Shown here: positions 1 through 6,369 of the stretch, piece by piece
Layout of the letters: the number at the start of each line of letters is the position of its first letter
Numbering within the stretch: position 1 is the first letter of the stretch
Assembly: GCA_017418585.1 (NCBI GenBank)
Contig: JAFONG010000253.1
Span: 1-8,911, forward strand
DNA from: Erysipelotrichaceae bacterium
GTDB lineage: Bacteria; Bacillota_I; Bacilli_A; Erysipelotrichales; Erysipelotrichaceae
DNA length: 8,911 bases
Reading direction: 5' to 3'
The notes under the pieces: generated by a model
Database searches by the model: none
Told to the model about the DNA's origin: nothing
The model's input: only the letters and a program-made list of their open reading frames with translations
Translations under genes and position numbers: made by a program

Positions 1-1236
1 CCTTTAAAGGCCTTAGTATTCGATTCTTATTATGATTCCTATCGCGGTGTTGTCGTCTTTATCTGTGTAAAAGACGGTGAAGTCAAGGTAGGCGATCATA
101 TCCGCTTTATGCAGGCTGAGACCGAATATGAAGTCACGGAAGTCGGTGTTAAGACACCGGGTGAAGTCAAGCGAAACAGTTTAACGGCTGGCGAAGTCGG
201 CTATCTGTGTGCCTCCATCAAGTCCATTCAGGATATTCACATCGGTGATACGATCACCTTGACGGATCGTCCTTGTGAAAAGGCCTTGCCGGGTTATCGC
301 AAGATGAATCCGATGGTCTATTGCGGTATGTATCCGACCGACAACAATAAATACAACGACCTCAGGGATGCCCTGGAGAAACTGCAGCTCAACGATTCAA
401 GTCTGACCTTTGAAGCGGAATCTTCCAAGGCACTTGGCTTCGGTTTCCGTCTGGGCTTTCTCGGGCTTTTGCACATGGAGGTCGTTCAGGAGAGACTGGA
501 GAGGGAATACAACCTCAACCTGATTGCGACGGCGCCTTCCGTCATCTACAAGGTCACACTGACTGACGGTACAGTGAAATATATCGACAATCCTTCGATG
601 ATGCCGGATTCCAACATCATCGAATACATCGAGGAACCTTATGTCAGAGCGACGATCATGGTTCCCAACGAATACATCGGTCCGATCATGCAGCTGTCAC
701 AGGACAAGCGCGGCATCTACAAGGAGATGCTCTACCTCGACGAGAACCGCAATCAGCTGATCTATGAGATGCCTTTGAGCGAGATCATCTTTGAATACTT
801 CGATAAGCTCAAATCGGTGTCGAGAGGCTATGCCTCGCTCGACTACGAACTGATCGGATATCGAAAGTCGAATCTGGTGAAGATGGACATCCTGATCAAC
901 GGCGAAGTCATCGACGCATTGTCGATCATTGTCCACAAGGATTTTGCATACAAGAGAGGACAGGCGATCACCGTCAAGCTCAAGGAAATCCTTCCGAAGC
1001 AGCAGTTTGAGATCCCCATCCAGGCGGCTATCGGCAACAAGGTTCTGGCCCGCACCAACATCAAATCGCTTCGCAAGGACGTTCTTGCCAAGTGCTATGG
1101 CGGCGACATCTCCAGAAAGAAGAAACTTCTTGAGAAACAGAGAGAAGGAAAGAAGCGCATGAAAGCGGTCGGCAGTGTGGAAATACCGCAGGAAGCTTTC
1201 ATGGCCGTGCTGGCTTTGGATGATGACAAGAATTAA
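1..1236 (+). CDS. lepA: Elongation factor 4 (LepA/EF4), 5'-truncated by the window edge
   Basis: LepA is a ribosome-associated translational GTPase related to EF-G, reported to remodel or back-translocate ribosomes and to help 30S biogenesis. The reading frame is open from base 1, so the first ATG (109) is an internal Met and not the start. The 411 residues seen begin in the beta-barrel domain II (PLKALVFDSYYDSYRGVV, matching PLQALIIDSWFDNYLGVV of E. coli LepA as I recall it). They continue through the LepA-typical stretch GFGFRLGFLGLLHMEVVQER (from about residue 146 of the fragment) and the C-terminal signature AKCYGGDISRKKKLL (about 363-377). It ends in the usual QEAFMAVL tail and TAA. Full-length LepA is about 600 aa, so roughly 190 residues, including the whole GTPase G domain, lie upstream. 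The last 17 bases overlap hemW, the common Firmicute partner, suggesting co-transcription. Identification is secure. Confidence 0.97.
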   Translation, partial: PLKALVFDSYYDSYRGVVVFICVKDGEVKVGDHIRFMQAETEYEVTEVGVKTPGEVKRNSLTAGEVGYLCASIKSIQDIHIGDTITLTDRPCEKALPGYRKMNPMVYCGMYPTDNNKYNDLRDALEKLQLNDSSLTFEAESSKALGFGFRLGFLGLLHMEVVQERLEREYNLNLIATAPSVIYKVTLTDGTVKYIDNPSMMPDSNIIEYIEEPYVRATIMVPNEYIGPIMQLSQDKRGIYKEMLYLDENRNQLIYEMPLSEIIFEYFDKLKSVSRGYASLDYELIGYRKSNLVKMDILINGEVIDALSIIVHKDFAYKRGQAITVKLKEILPKQQFEIPIQAAIGNKVLARTNIKSLRKDVLAKCYGGDISRKKKLLEKQREGKKRMKAVGSVEIPQEAFMAVLALDDDKN

Positions 1237-2302
1237 GCATCTCTACGTGCATGTCCCGTTCTGCAAGAGCATCTGCTACTATTGCGATTTCTGCCATTGC
1301 ATCTACGACGAGAGCATTGCAAAGCAGTGGCTGGAACGCCTGAAAAAAGAGATCGAAGAGACATGTCTTGACCAATACGAAACAATCTATATCGGCGGCG
1401 GTACACCCACCGCCTTATCCTGTGAACAGCTTGATGTTCTGTTGAATCTTGTCGATCCATATGCATCATCCGTGAAGGAGTACACGATTGAAGTCAATCC
1501 CGAATCTCTGGATGAAGAAAAAGCCCGTATCTTCAGAAAGCATCATGTCAACCGCATCTCGATGGGCGTACAGACATCAGACGACAGGCTTCTGAAAAAC
1601 CTCAACCGGCATCATACGTTTGAAGATGTGAAGAAGCGGATCGCCATGTTGAGAAGAAACGGCTTTGAAAACATCAGCGTGGACCTGATGTACTCTCTGC
1701 CCGATCAGACGATGGATTGCCTTGAACAGAGCATCGACGATGTCGTTTCGCTGAATGTTGAACACATATCGCTGTATTCTTTGACGATCGAAGAGAATAC
1801 GGTCTTCGGCAAAAAGGGGATAAAGAACCTGGATGAAGATACGGAAGCCGATATGTATGAGCTGATTGTACAAAAGCTCATGGACAGGGACTACATTCAC
1901 TATGAGGTATCGAATTTTGCCAGAGACGGCAGGATTTCCATGCACAACATGGGCTACTGGAACTACGACGATTTTCTCGGCGTCTCGATGGGCGCTGCCG
2001 GAAAGATCGGCAGCAACCGCTACACCAACACCCGTGATCTGAAACGCTATCTGAATGAAGAAGATATCCGGGATGAGAATCTGTATCTGAAAACAGATGA
2101 AATGGCGTTTGAAAACATCATGATGTCTTTGCGTACAATCTATGGTCTGGATATTGAAGAATTCAACAGAAAATACGACTGTGACCTTTTGAAGAAATAT
2201 AAAAAAGGGGTGGAAAATCCCTCGATTCTAATAACGGATGGAAGGATGATCTGCACCGATCTTTCCATTCTCAACCGCGTTTTGCTTGACTTTATGATCT
2301 GA
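1220..2302 (+). CDS. hemW: Radical SAM heme chaperone HemW (HemN-like)
   Basis: HemW binds heme and a [4Fe-4S] cluster with S-adenosylmethionine and is thought to deliver heme to respiratory enzymes; it is often misnamed coproporphyrinogen III oxidase. The protein (360 aa, close to the usual 370-380) shows the radical SAM triad C15-x3-C19-x2-C22 followed by DF. The Phe is typical of HemW, whereas true HemN has CxxxCxxCxC. Next come GGGTPT (from residue 59, SAM-binding glycine motif), YSLPDQT (about 158-164), YEVSNFAR, and HN-x2-YW (from residue 242) leading into DDFLGVSMGAAG. Two extra cysteines follow the triad (C25, C27). The frame is open further upstream to 1175, but homology starts at TRIKHLYVHVPFC, so the tandem ATGs at 1220/1223 are the likely start. 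They lie inside the end of lepA with no close Shine-Dalgarno (nearest AGGAAG at 1190), which suggests translational coupling. A terminator directly overlaps the stop. Confidence 0.95.
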   Translation: MMTRIKHLYVHVPFCKSICYYCDFCHCIYDESIAKQWLERLKKEIEETCLDQYETIYIGGGTPTALSCEQLDVLLNLVDPYASSVKEYTIEVNPESLDEEKARIFRKHHVNRISMGVQTSDDRLLKNLNRHHTFEDVKKRIAMLRRNGFENISVDLMYSLPDQTMDCLEQSIDDVVSLNVEHISLYSLTIEENTVFGKKGIKNLDEDTEADMYELIVQKLMDRDYIHYEVSNFARDGRISMHNMGYWNYDDFLGVSMGAAGKIGSNRYTNTRDLKRYLNEEDIRDENLYLKTDEMAFENIMMSLRTIYGLDIEEFNRKYDCDLLKKYKKGVENPSILITDGRMICTDLSILNRVLLDFMI

Positions 2303-2334
2303 TCTCAATTATGTGAGCCAGATCATTTTTTTTT
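2294..2334 (+). terminator. Rho-independent terminator of lepA-hemW
   Basis: ATGATCTG (2294-2301) pairs with CAGATCAT (2319-2326), and CTCA (2304-2307) pairs with TGAG (2314-2317) above a small internal loop, closing on a 6-base loop. Nine T residues follow directly (2326-2334). The 5' arm starts in the last sense codons of hemW, and the TGA stop (2300-2302) is inside the stem. This separates the lepA-hemW unit from the sugar transporter operon. Confidence 0.88.
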
Positions 2335-2348
2335 CACATATTTTTCAC

Positions 2349-2361
2349 GTAAAGCATTTAC
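2349..2361. promoter_or_regulatory. Inverted repeat overlapping the -35 box; candidate operator
   Basis: GTAAA-GCA-TTTAC is a perfect 5+5 dyad with a 3-base centre. Its right arm overlaps the -35 hexamer TTTACA (2357-2362), so a bound protein would compete with RNA polymerase. The odd-spaced centre lacks the CG core of a classical LacI/CcpA site, and it matches the catabolite-responsive element consensus poorly. I infer operator function only from its position and symmetry; the cognate regulator is not in the window. Confidence 0.4.
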
Positions 2362-2385
2362 ATTTCTTTTTCAGTGACCTACAAT
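2357..2385 (+). promoter_or_regulatory. Sigma-A-type promoter of the maltodextrin transporter operon
   Basis: The -35 box TTTACA (2357-2362) and -10 box TACAAT (2380-2385) each match the consensus at five of six positions and are separated by the optimal 17 bases. The surroundings are AT-rich, and the promoter sits between the hemW terminator and the malK-type gene. The start point would be near 2391-2393, giving a leader of about 70 bases before the ATG at 2464. Confidence 0.75.
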
Positions 2386-2398
2386 TATAAATAAATAA

Positions 2399-2413
2399 GG
2401 TACTCATGGTACC
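2399..2413. promoter_or_regulatory. Inverted repeat just downstream of the predicted transcription start; candidate operator
   Basis: GGTAC-TCATG-GTACC is a perfect 5+5 inverted repeat with a 5-base spacer, lying about 7 to 21 bases downstream of the predicted start. That is a classic roadblock position for a repressor of a sugar operon. It could also form a small hairpin in the leader RNA, but no T-run follows, so it is not a terminator. Its sequence differs from the dyad at 2349-2361, so if both are sites they may serve different proteins. Confidence 0.4.
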
Positions 2414-2450
2414 GGAAATTAGATAATGCAGAGATACATGTGTCTGAAAA

Positions 2451-2459
2451 AAGGGGGAG
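2451..2459 (+). promoter_or_regulatory. Ribosome binding site that fixes the malK-type start
   Basis: The purine run AAGGGGGAG ends 4 bases before ATG 2464. A longer in-frame reading from GTG 2440 would start upstream of this site and add eight residues without a Shine-Dalgarno of its own, so ATG 2464 is preferred. Confidence 0.75.
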
Positions 2460-2463
2460 TATC

Positions 2464-3657
2464 ATGGCCACAATTAGTTTGCAACATATTCAGAAGATCT
2501 ATCCGAACGCTGCTGTAAGAGAACGCAGGAAGAAAAGAGGAGAAGATCCCAACAAGAAGAAGAACAATCTGAAGGTTACGGAAGAAGGTGTTGTTGCGGT
2601 TGATGATTTCAATCTTGAGATCGCAGACAAGGAATTTATCGTCTTTGTCGGTCCGTCCGGATGCGGAAAGTCAACGACACTGAGAATGGTCGCCGGACTG
2701 GAAGACATCACAAGAGGCGATCTGTACATCGACAGCGTCAGAATGAACGATGTCGAACCTAAGGACAGAGATATCGCCATGGTCTTCCAGAACTATGCAC
2801 TTTATCCGCATATGACGGTTAGACAGAACCTCGAATTCCCGCTGACTCTCCGCAAGGTTCCGAAAGATCAGATGGACAAACAGGTCAACGAAGCCGCCGA
2901 AATTCTGGGTATTACCGAATATCTCGAAAGAAAGCCGAAAGCTCTTTCCGGTGGTCAGAGACAGCGTGTCGCCATTGGGCGTGCCATCGTTCGCGAACCC
3001 AGGGTCCTGCTGATGGACGAACCTTTGTCCAATCTGGATGCGAAACTCAGAAACCAGATGCGTGCTGAGATCATCAAGCTCAGACAGAGGATCGATTCCA
3101 CATTCATCTATGTCACACACGACCAGACGGAAGCCATGACGCTGGGCGACAGAATCGTTATCATGAAGGACGGAGAGATCCAGCAGATCGGTACCCCGCA
3201 GGAAGTGTTCAACAAGCCGGTCAACACCTTTGTTGCCGGATTCATCGGCATGCCGCAGATGAATTTCTATGACGGCAAACTCGTCAAGGAAGGCGACAGA
3301 TATGTGATCGAGGTCCTCGGTGCACGTATTACGCCGACGGAAGACAAGCAGGAACGCCTGAGAGAGAGAAATACGCCGGAGATGGACATCATCGTCGGTG
3401 CAAGACCTGAACATATCACGCTGAAAGAGACCGAAGGCGCCATGATCGAAGGTGCGGTCGATGTTTCGGAAATGATGGGTTCATCGGTTCACATTCACCT
3501 GAATGCCGGTGGACATGACAGCATCATCATCGTTCCGACGATCGACCTCAAGGATGAAGAGTATCCGCAGATCGGCGACAAGATCCGCTTCACATTCTCC
3601 CAGAATGTCGTACACATGTTCGATAAGGAAACAGGAGAGAACCTGGAATATAGATAA
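2464..3657 (+). CDS. malK: Sugar ABC transporter ATPase, MalK/MsmK/UgpC family
   Basis: This is the cytoplasmic ATPase (397 aa) that drives a CUT1-type sugar importer. The visible motifs are Walker A GPSGCGKST (63-71), Q-loop QNYALYPHMTV (from Q109), signature LSGGQRQRVAIGRA (from L161), Walker B LLMDEP with D185/E186, D-loop SNLDAKL, and switch His in THDQTEA (H219). The last 150 or so residues form the regulatory OB/TOBE region typical of MalK, which makes contacts for regulation and distinguishes it from short ATPases. An unusual Lys/Arg-rich insertion (about residues 16-41) interrupts the N-terminal strand between KIYPN and GVVAVDDF. MsmK-type ATPases can serve several importers, so it may also power others. 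First gene of the operon and 56 bases upstream of the binding-protein gene. The family is certain; the malK symbol is inferred from context. Confidence 0.93.
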   Translation: MATISLQHIQKIYPNAAVRERRKKRGEDPNKKKNNLKVTEEGVVAVDDFNLEIADKEFIVFVGPSGCGKSTTLRMVAGLEDITRGDLYIDSVRMNDVEPKDRDIAMVFQNYALYPHMTVRQNLEFPLTLRKVPKDQMDKQVNEAAEILGITEYLERKPKALSGGQRQRVAIGRAIVREPRVLLMDEPLSNLDAKLRNQMRAEIIKLRQRIDSTFIYVTHDQTEAMTLGDRIVIMKDGEIQQIGTPQEVFNKPVNTFVAGFIGMPQMNFYDGKLVKEGDRYVIEVLGARITPTEDKQERLRERNTPEMDIIVGARPEHITLKETEGAMIEGAVDVSEMMGSSVHIHLNAGGHDSIIIVPTIDLKDEEYPQIGDKIRFTFSQNVVHMFDKETGENLEYR

Positions 3658-3664
3658 TCGGTGT

Positions 3665-3686
3665 TGACCGGCCAAGAACCGGATCA
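3665..3686 (+). other. Short stem-loop in the malK-malE spacer
   Basis: CCGG (3668-3671) and CCGG (3679-3682) can pair around a 7-base loop, and TGA/TCA extend the stem past a one-base bulge. No U-run follows, so it is not an intrinsic terminator. A processing site or 5' stabiliser for the highly needed binding-protein message is possible, but the stem is short. Confidence 0.3.
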
Positions 3687-3713
3687 CATATATTTATTTG
3701 TAAGGAGGAAAAA

Positions 3714-4943
3714 ATGAAAAAACTGTTAAGCATTCTCTTGGCTTTACTGATGTTCTTCACAGTCGTCGGTTGCTCCAAAAAGGAAGAACCTGCACCGGCT
3801 CCGGCTGAAGATGAAAAAGTCGCAGTCACAGTCACTGTATGGGGACCGCAGGAAGACCAGTCTGAAGAAAACGGCAAATGGTTACAGACGATGTGCGAAC
3901 AATTTGCTGCCGCTCATCCTGAGTGGGAGATCACCTTCAACTACGGTGTCTGCTCAGAAGGCGACGCGAAGACCAACGTAACGACTGACCCGGCAGCTGC
4001 TGCAGACGTCTACATGTATGCCAACGACCAGATTCCTGACCTTCTGAAGGCAGGCGCAATCGCTGAAATCGGCGGCAAGAACCTTGAAACGATAAAGGCA
4101 AACAACTCTGAGACAACTGTTAATACTGTCACTTATGAAGGATCTGTCTACGGTGCTCCGTATTCAGGAAATACCTGGTTCATGTTCTATGACAAGAGCG
4201 TCTTCACTGAAGATGACATCAAGTCTCTGGACGCCATGCTCGAAAAGGGCAAAGTTGCATTCCCGCTCAACAACTCCTGGTACATTGCTGCATTCTACGT
4301 AGCCAACGGATGCACACTGTTCGGACCTGATGGCGGCGATACTGCTGCCGGATTCGACTTCTCCGGTGACAAGGCTGTAGCCGTTACCGACTATCTCGTT
4401 GATCTGGTTGCCAACCCCAACTTCGTCAATGGCGATGTTTCTACCGGTACTGATATCAGCGCATTCTTCTCAGGCGACTGGGACTACCAGAAAGCAATAG
4501 ACTCCTATGGCGACAACCTGGGTATCGCAGCTTCTCCGTGCTACACGCTCAACGGCGAGCAGAAGCAGATGAAGGCTTTCGCTGGTTCAAAGGCTGTCGG
4601 CGTCAACCCGCAGACCACTCTGTATCAGGAACATCCTGAAATCGCTGTTGCTTTAGCTGCTTATCTGGGCGGCACAGAAGCTCAGCAGGCTCACTTTGAC
4701 CTCAGAGAAGTCATCCCGACCGATTCCAACATCAACGTCGGCGACAACGCTCTGGCAAAGGCAAAGATGGATACGATGGCTTATGCATCGATCGTTCAGC
4801 CGCTGCAGGCTAATATGGGCAATTACTGGACTCCGGCTCAGTCCATGGGCGATGAGTTGGTTGCCGGTTCTGTAACTCATGCAAACGCAGCTGAAAAGAC
4901 GGAAGCCATGAACGCTTCTCTGAATTCTTCTGCAGTTCAGTAA
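3714..4943 (+). CDS. malE: Extracellular sugar-binding lipoprotein, maltodextrin-type (MalE/MalX-like)
   Basis: This is the substrate-binding subunit of the importer, anchored to the outer face of the membrane. The protein (409 aa) has a type II signal peptide: MKK, a hydrophobic core LLSILLALLMFFTV, then lipobox VVGC with the lipidated Cys at 20. A flexible Pro/Ala/Glu linker (EEPAPAPAEDE) follows. The mature part begins VTVTVWGPQEDQ and continues with a FAAAHPEW segment, an AAADVYMYANDQIPDLLKAGAI segment and YGAPYSGNTWFMFYDKS, all typical of family 1 (MalE-type) binding proteins that accept malto-oligosaccharides. The start is fixed by a strong AAGGAGGA (3702-3709). It lies between its ATPase and the two permeases, and a terminator-like hairpin follows at once. 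Specificity for maltodextrin over another oligosaccharide is inferred mainly from the MalF/MalG similarity and the adjacent phosphorylase. Confidence 0.9.
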   Translation: MKKLLSILLALLMFFTVVGCSKKEEPAPAPAEDEKVAVTVTVWGPQEDQSEENGKWLQTMCEQFAAAHPEWEITFNYGVCSEGDAKTNVTTDPAAAADVYMYANDQIPDLLKAGAIAEIGGKNLETIKANNSETTVNTVTYEGSVYGAPYSGNTWFMFYDKSVFTEDDIKSLDAMLEKGKVAFPLNNSWYIAAFYVANGCTLFGPDGGDTAAGFDFSGDKAVAVTDYLVDLVANPNFVNGDVSTGTDISAFFSGDWDYQKAIDSYGDNLGIAASPCYTLNGEQKQMKAFAGSKAVGVNPQTTLYQEHPEIAVALAAYLGGTEAQQAHFDLREVIPTDSNINVGDNALAKAKMDTMAYASIVQPLQANMGNYWTPAQSMGDELVAGSVTHANAAEKTEAMNASLNSSAVQ

Positions 4944-4961
4944 AATCAATCAATACTGTTG

Positions 4962-5000
4962 AAATCGCAGCCAGTCTTTGCGCTGGCTGCGGTTTTCTCT
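4962..5000 (+). terminator. Intra-operon terminator/attenuator between malE-type gene and malF
   Basis: AAATCGCAGCCAG (4962-4974) pairs along its full length, with one T-G wobble, with CTGGCTGCGGTTT (4983-4995), leaving an 8-base loop. The 3' side runs into TTTTCTCT (4993-5000). The stem is GC-rich and strong, but the T-run is interrupted, which fits partial termination. It begins 18 bases after the binding-protein stop, and the malF Shine-Dalgarno starts 11 bases after it. It probably lowers expression of the permeases relative to the binding protein and protects the upstream message from 3' decay. Confidence 0.8.
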
Positions 5001-5022
5001 AACGACTTACCGGAGGTTATTT

Positions 5023-6369
5023 ATGGAAAATAATCGTTCAAGTGTTAAAAACGCATTACTACATGGTGATTTGTACACAAGATTATCTGCTGTTGTAATG
5101 GGTCTGGGAATGATCGGCCATAAACAGGTCATCAAAGGCATTCTGGTTCTTCTGTGCCAGATCGCCTTCAACTTCTTTATGTTCGATTCCGGATTCCATG
5201 CACTTTCGATGATGCCTTCTCTTGGTACAAGAGCACAGGAAAAAGTTTGGAACGAAGCAAAACAGATATATGAATATATCGAGGGCGATAATTCCCAGCA
5301 GATCCTTCTTGCAGGCGTAGTAACATGCTTTGTTATTGCGGCGATTCTGGTGCTTTGGGTGATTCAGCTGAAGTTCTCCTACAAGCTTCAGAAAGATCTG
5401 GAAGAAAAGGGACATGTGCCGACGTTCAAGGAAGATGTGAAGAACCTGTTCGACAAGAATCTGCACATCACCCTGATGTCATTGCCCTGTCTTGGCATCC
5501 TCGTATTCAATATCGTCCCTCTAGTCTACATGATTTCAATGGCGTTCACGACCTATTCAAAGGAAGATGAACACCTGATGCTGTTTGACTGGTGCGGCTT
5601 TCGTCAGTTTTCCCGTGTCCTGAACATGAACGGTAATATCGGCAGACAGTTCTGGCACGTTCTGGGATGGACGATCGTCTGGGCAATCTTCGCCACCTTC
5701 CTCAACTACATCCTCGGCATGATCCTGGCTATGGTGATCAACCGTAGAGATACGAAGGGAAAGGCGTTCTGGCGCTTTTGCTTCATCCTCTCGATCGCCG
5801 TTCCGCAGTTTGTCACGCTGATGATCATGAACATCATGCTTCAGCCTTCGGGCGCTGTAAATATTCTCTTGCAGAACCTGGGCCTGATCAGTTCGCCGCT
5901 GCCGTTCTGGCAGAGTGCCCTTTGGGCAAGAATCACGATCATCGTCATCAATATCTGGATCGGTATCCCGTATACCATGCTGCAGATCACCGGTATCTTA
6001 CAGAATATCCCGGCTGAGCTCTACGAGGCAGCCAAGATGGACGGCGCCGGTCCGGTCAAGATCTTCTTCAAGATCACGCTGCCGTACATGCTGTTTGTCA
6101 CCACCCCGTATCTTATTTCCAGCTTCGTCGGAAATATCAACAACTTTGGAGTTATCTATCTGCTTTCGGGTGGCGGACCGACCTATGTTGGCGATACCGC
6201 CGGCCAGACCGACCTTCTGGTTACCTGGCTCTACAAGCTGACGATAGACCAGCAGTACTACAACCTGGGTGCAGTTATCGGTATCTTGACATTCGTAATC
6301 CTGACAATCGTAACTCTGGTTACCTACAGGAATTCCGGTTCCTACAAGAATGAGGAGGCGTTCATGTGA
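5023..6369 (+). CDS. malF: Maltodextrin ABC transporter permease, MalF/MalC type
   Basis: This is one of the two membrane subunits forming the sugar channel. The protein (448 aa) appears to have eight membrane segments: about 37-57, 94-117, 150-175, then five more in the conserved permease core. The EAA loop that docks on the ATPase is YEAAKMDGAGPVKIFFKITLP (E335 on). The GDNS motif (88-91) before the second membrane segment and the LGT upstream are features I associate with Gram-positive MalF/MalC. Unlike E. coli MalF (about 514 aa), there is no large periplasmic P2 domain: only about 40 residues separate the third and fourth segments. Start ATG 5023 is set by GGAGG (5012-5016). An in-frame TTG at 4978 would lie inside the preceding hairpin and is rejected. 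The stop overlaps the malG start. Confidence 0.93.
   Translation: MENNRSSVKNALLHGDLYTRLSAVVMGLGMIGHKQVIKGILVLLCQIAFNFFMFDSGFHALSMMPSLGTRAQEKVWNEAKQIYEYIEGDNSQQILLAGVVTCFVIAAILVLWVIQLKFSYKLQKDLEEKGHVPTFKEDVKNLFDKNLHITLMSLPCLGILVFNIVPLVYMISMAFTTYSKEDEHLMLFDWCGFRQFSRVLNMNGNIGRQFWHVLGWTIVWAIFATFLNYILGMILAMVINRRDTKGKAFWRFCFILSIAVPQFVTLMIMNIMLQPSGAVNILLQNLGLISSPLPFWQSALWARITIIVINIWIGIPYTMLQITGILQNIPAELYEAAKMDGAGPVKIFFKITLPYMLFVTTPYLISSFVGNINNFGVIYLLSGGGPTYVGDTAGQTDLLVTWLYKLTIDQQYYNLGAVIGILTFVILTIVTLVTYRNSGSYKNEEAFM
6352..6358 (+). promoter_or_regulatory. Ribosome binding site for malG, inside malF
   Basis: GAGGAGG lies in the last codons of malF. It is 7 bases from GTG 6366 and 10 bases from ATG 6369, which are adjacent in-frame codons, so either may be used. 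The ATG is the stronger initiation codon; the GTG has the better spacing. Confidence 0.65.

Noticed and set aside
109..111. ATG as the start of lepA
   Set aside because: The frame is open and homologous to LepA back to base 1, so this is an internal methionine of a gene truncated by the window.
1577..1945. Open frame of 122 codons on the - strand inside hemW
   Set aside because: Shadow of hemW; no motif, no start signal.
2341..2365. Catabolite-responsive element (CcpA site) around the -35 region
   Set aside because: The sequence has half-site-like GTAAA/TTTAC arms, but the CG centre and the right-hand CA of the cre consensus are missing.
2671..3414. Long open frame of 247 codons on the - strand within the malK-type gene
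   Set aside because: It is antisense to a gene with all ABC ATPase motifs, has no recognisable domain or ribosome binding site, and is explained by codon bias of the + strand gene.
3664..3694. Possible internal promoter for the binding-protein gene: TTGACC, 19-base spacer, TATATT, with a CCGG dyad in the spacer (MerR-like layout)
   Set aside because: The predicted start would fall at about 3701, right at the Shine-Dalgarno, leaving almost no leader. The dyad arms are only 4 bases and the spacer is suboptimal. Chance resemblance is more likely.
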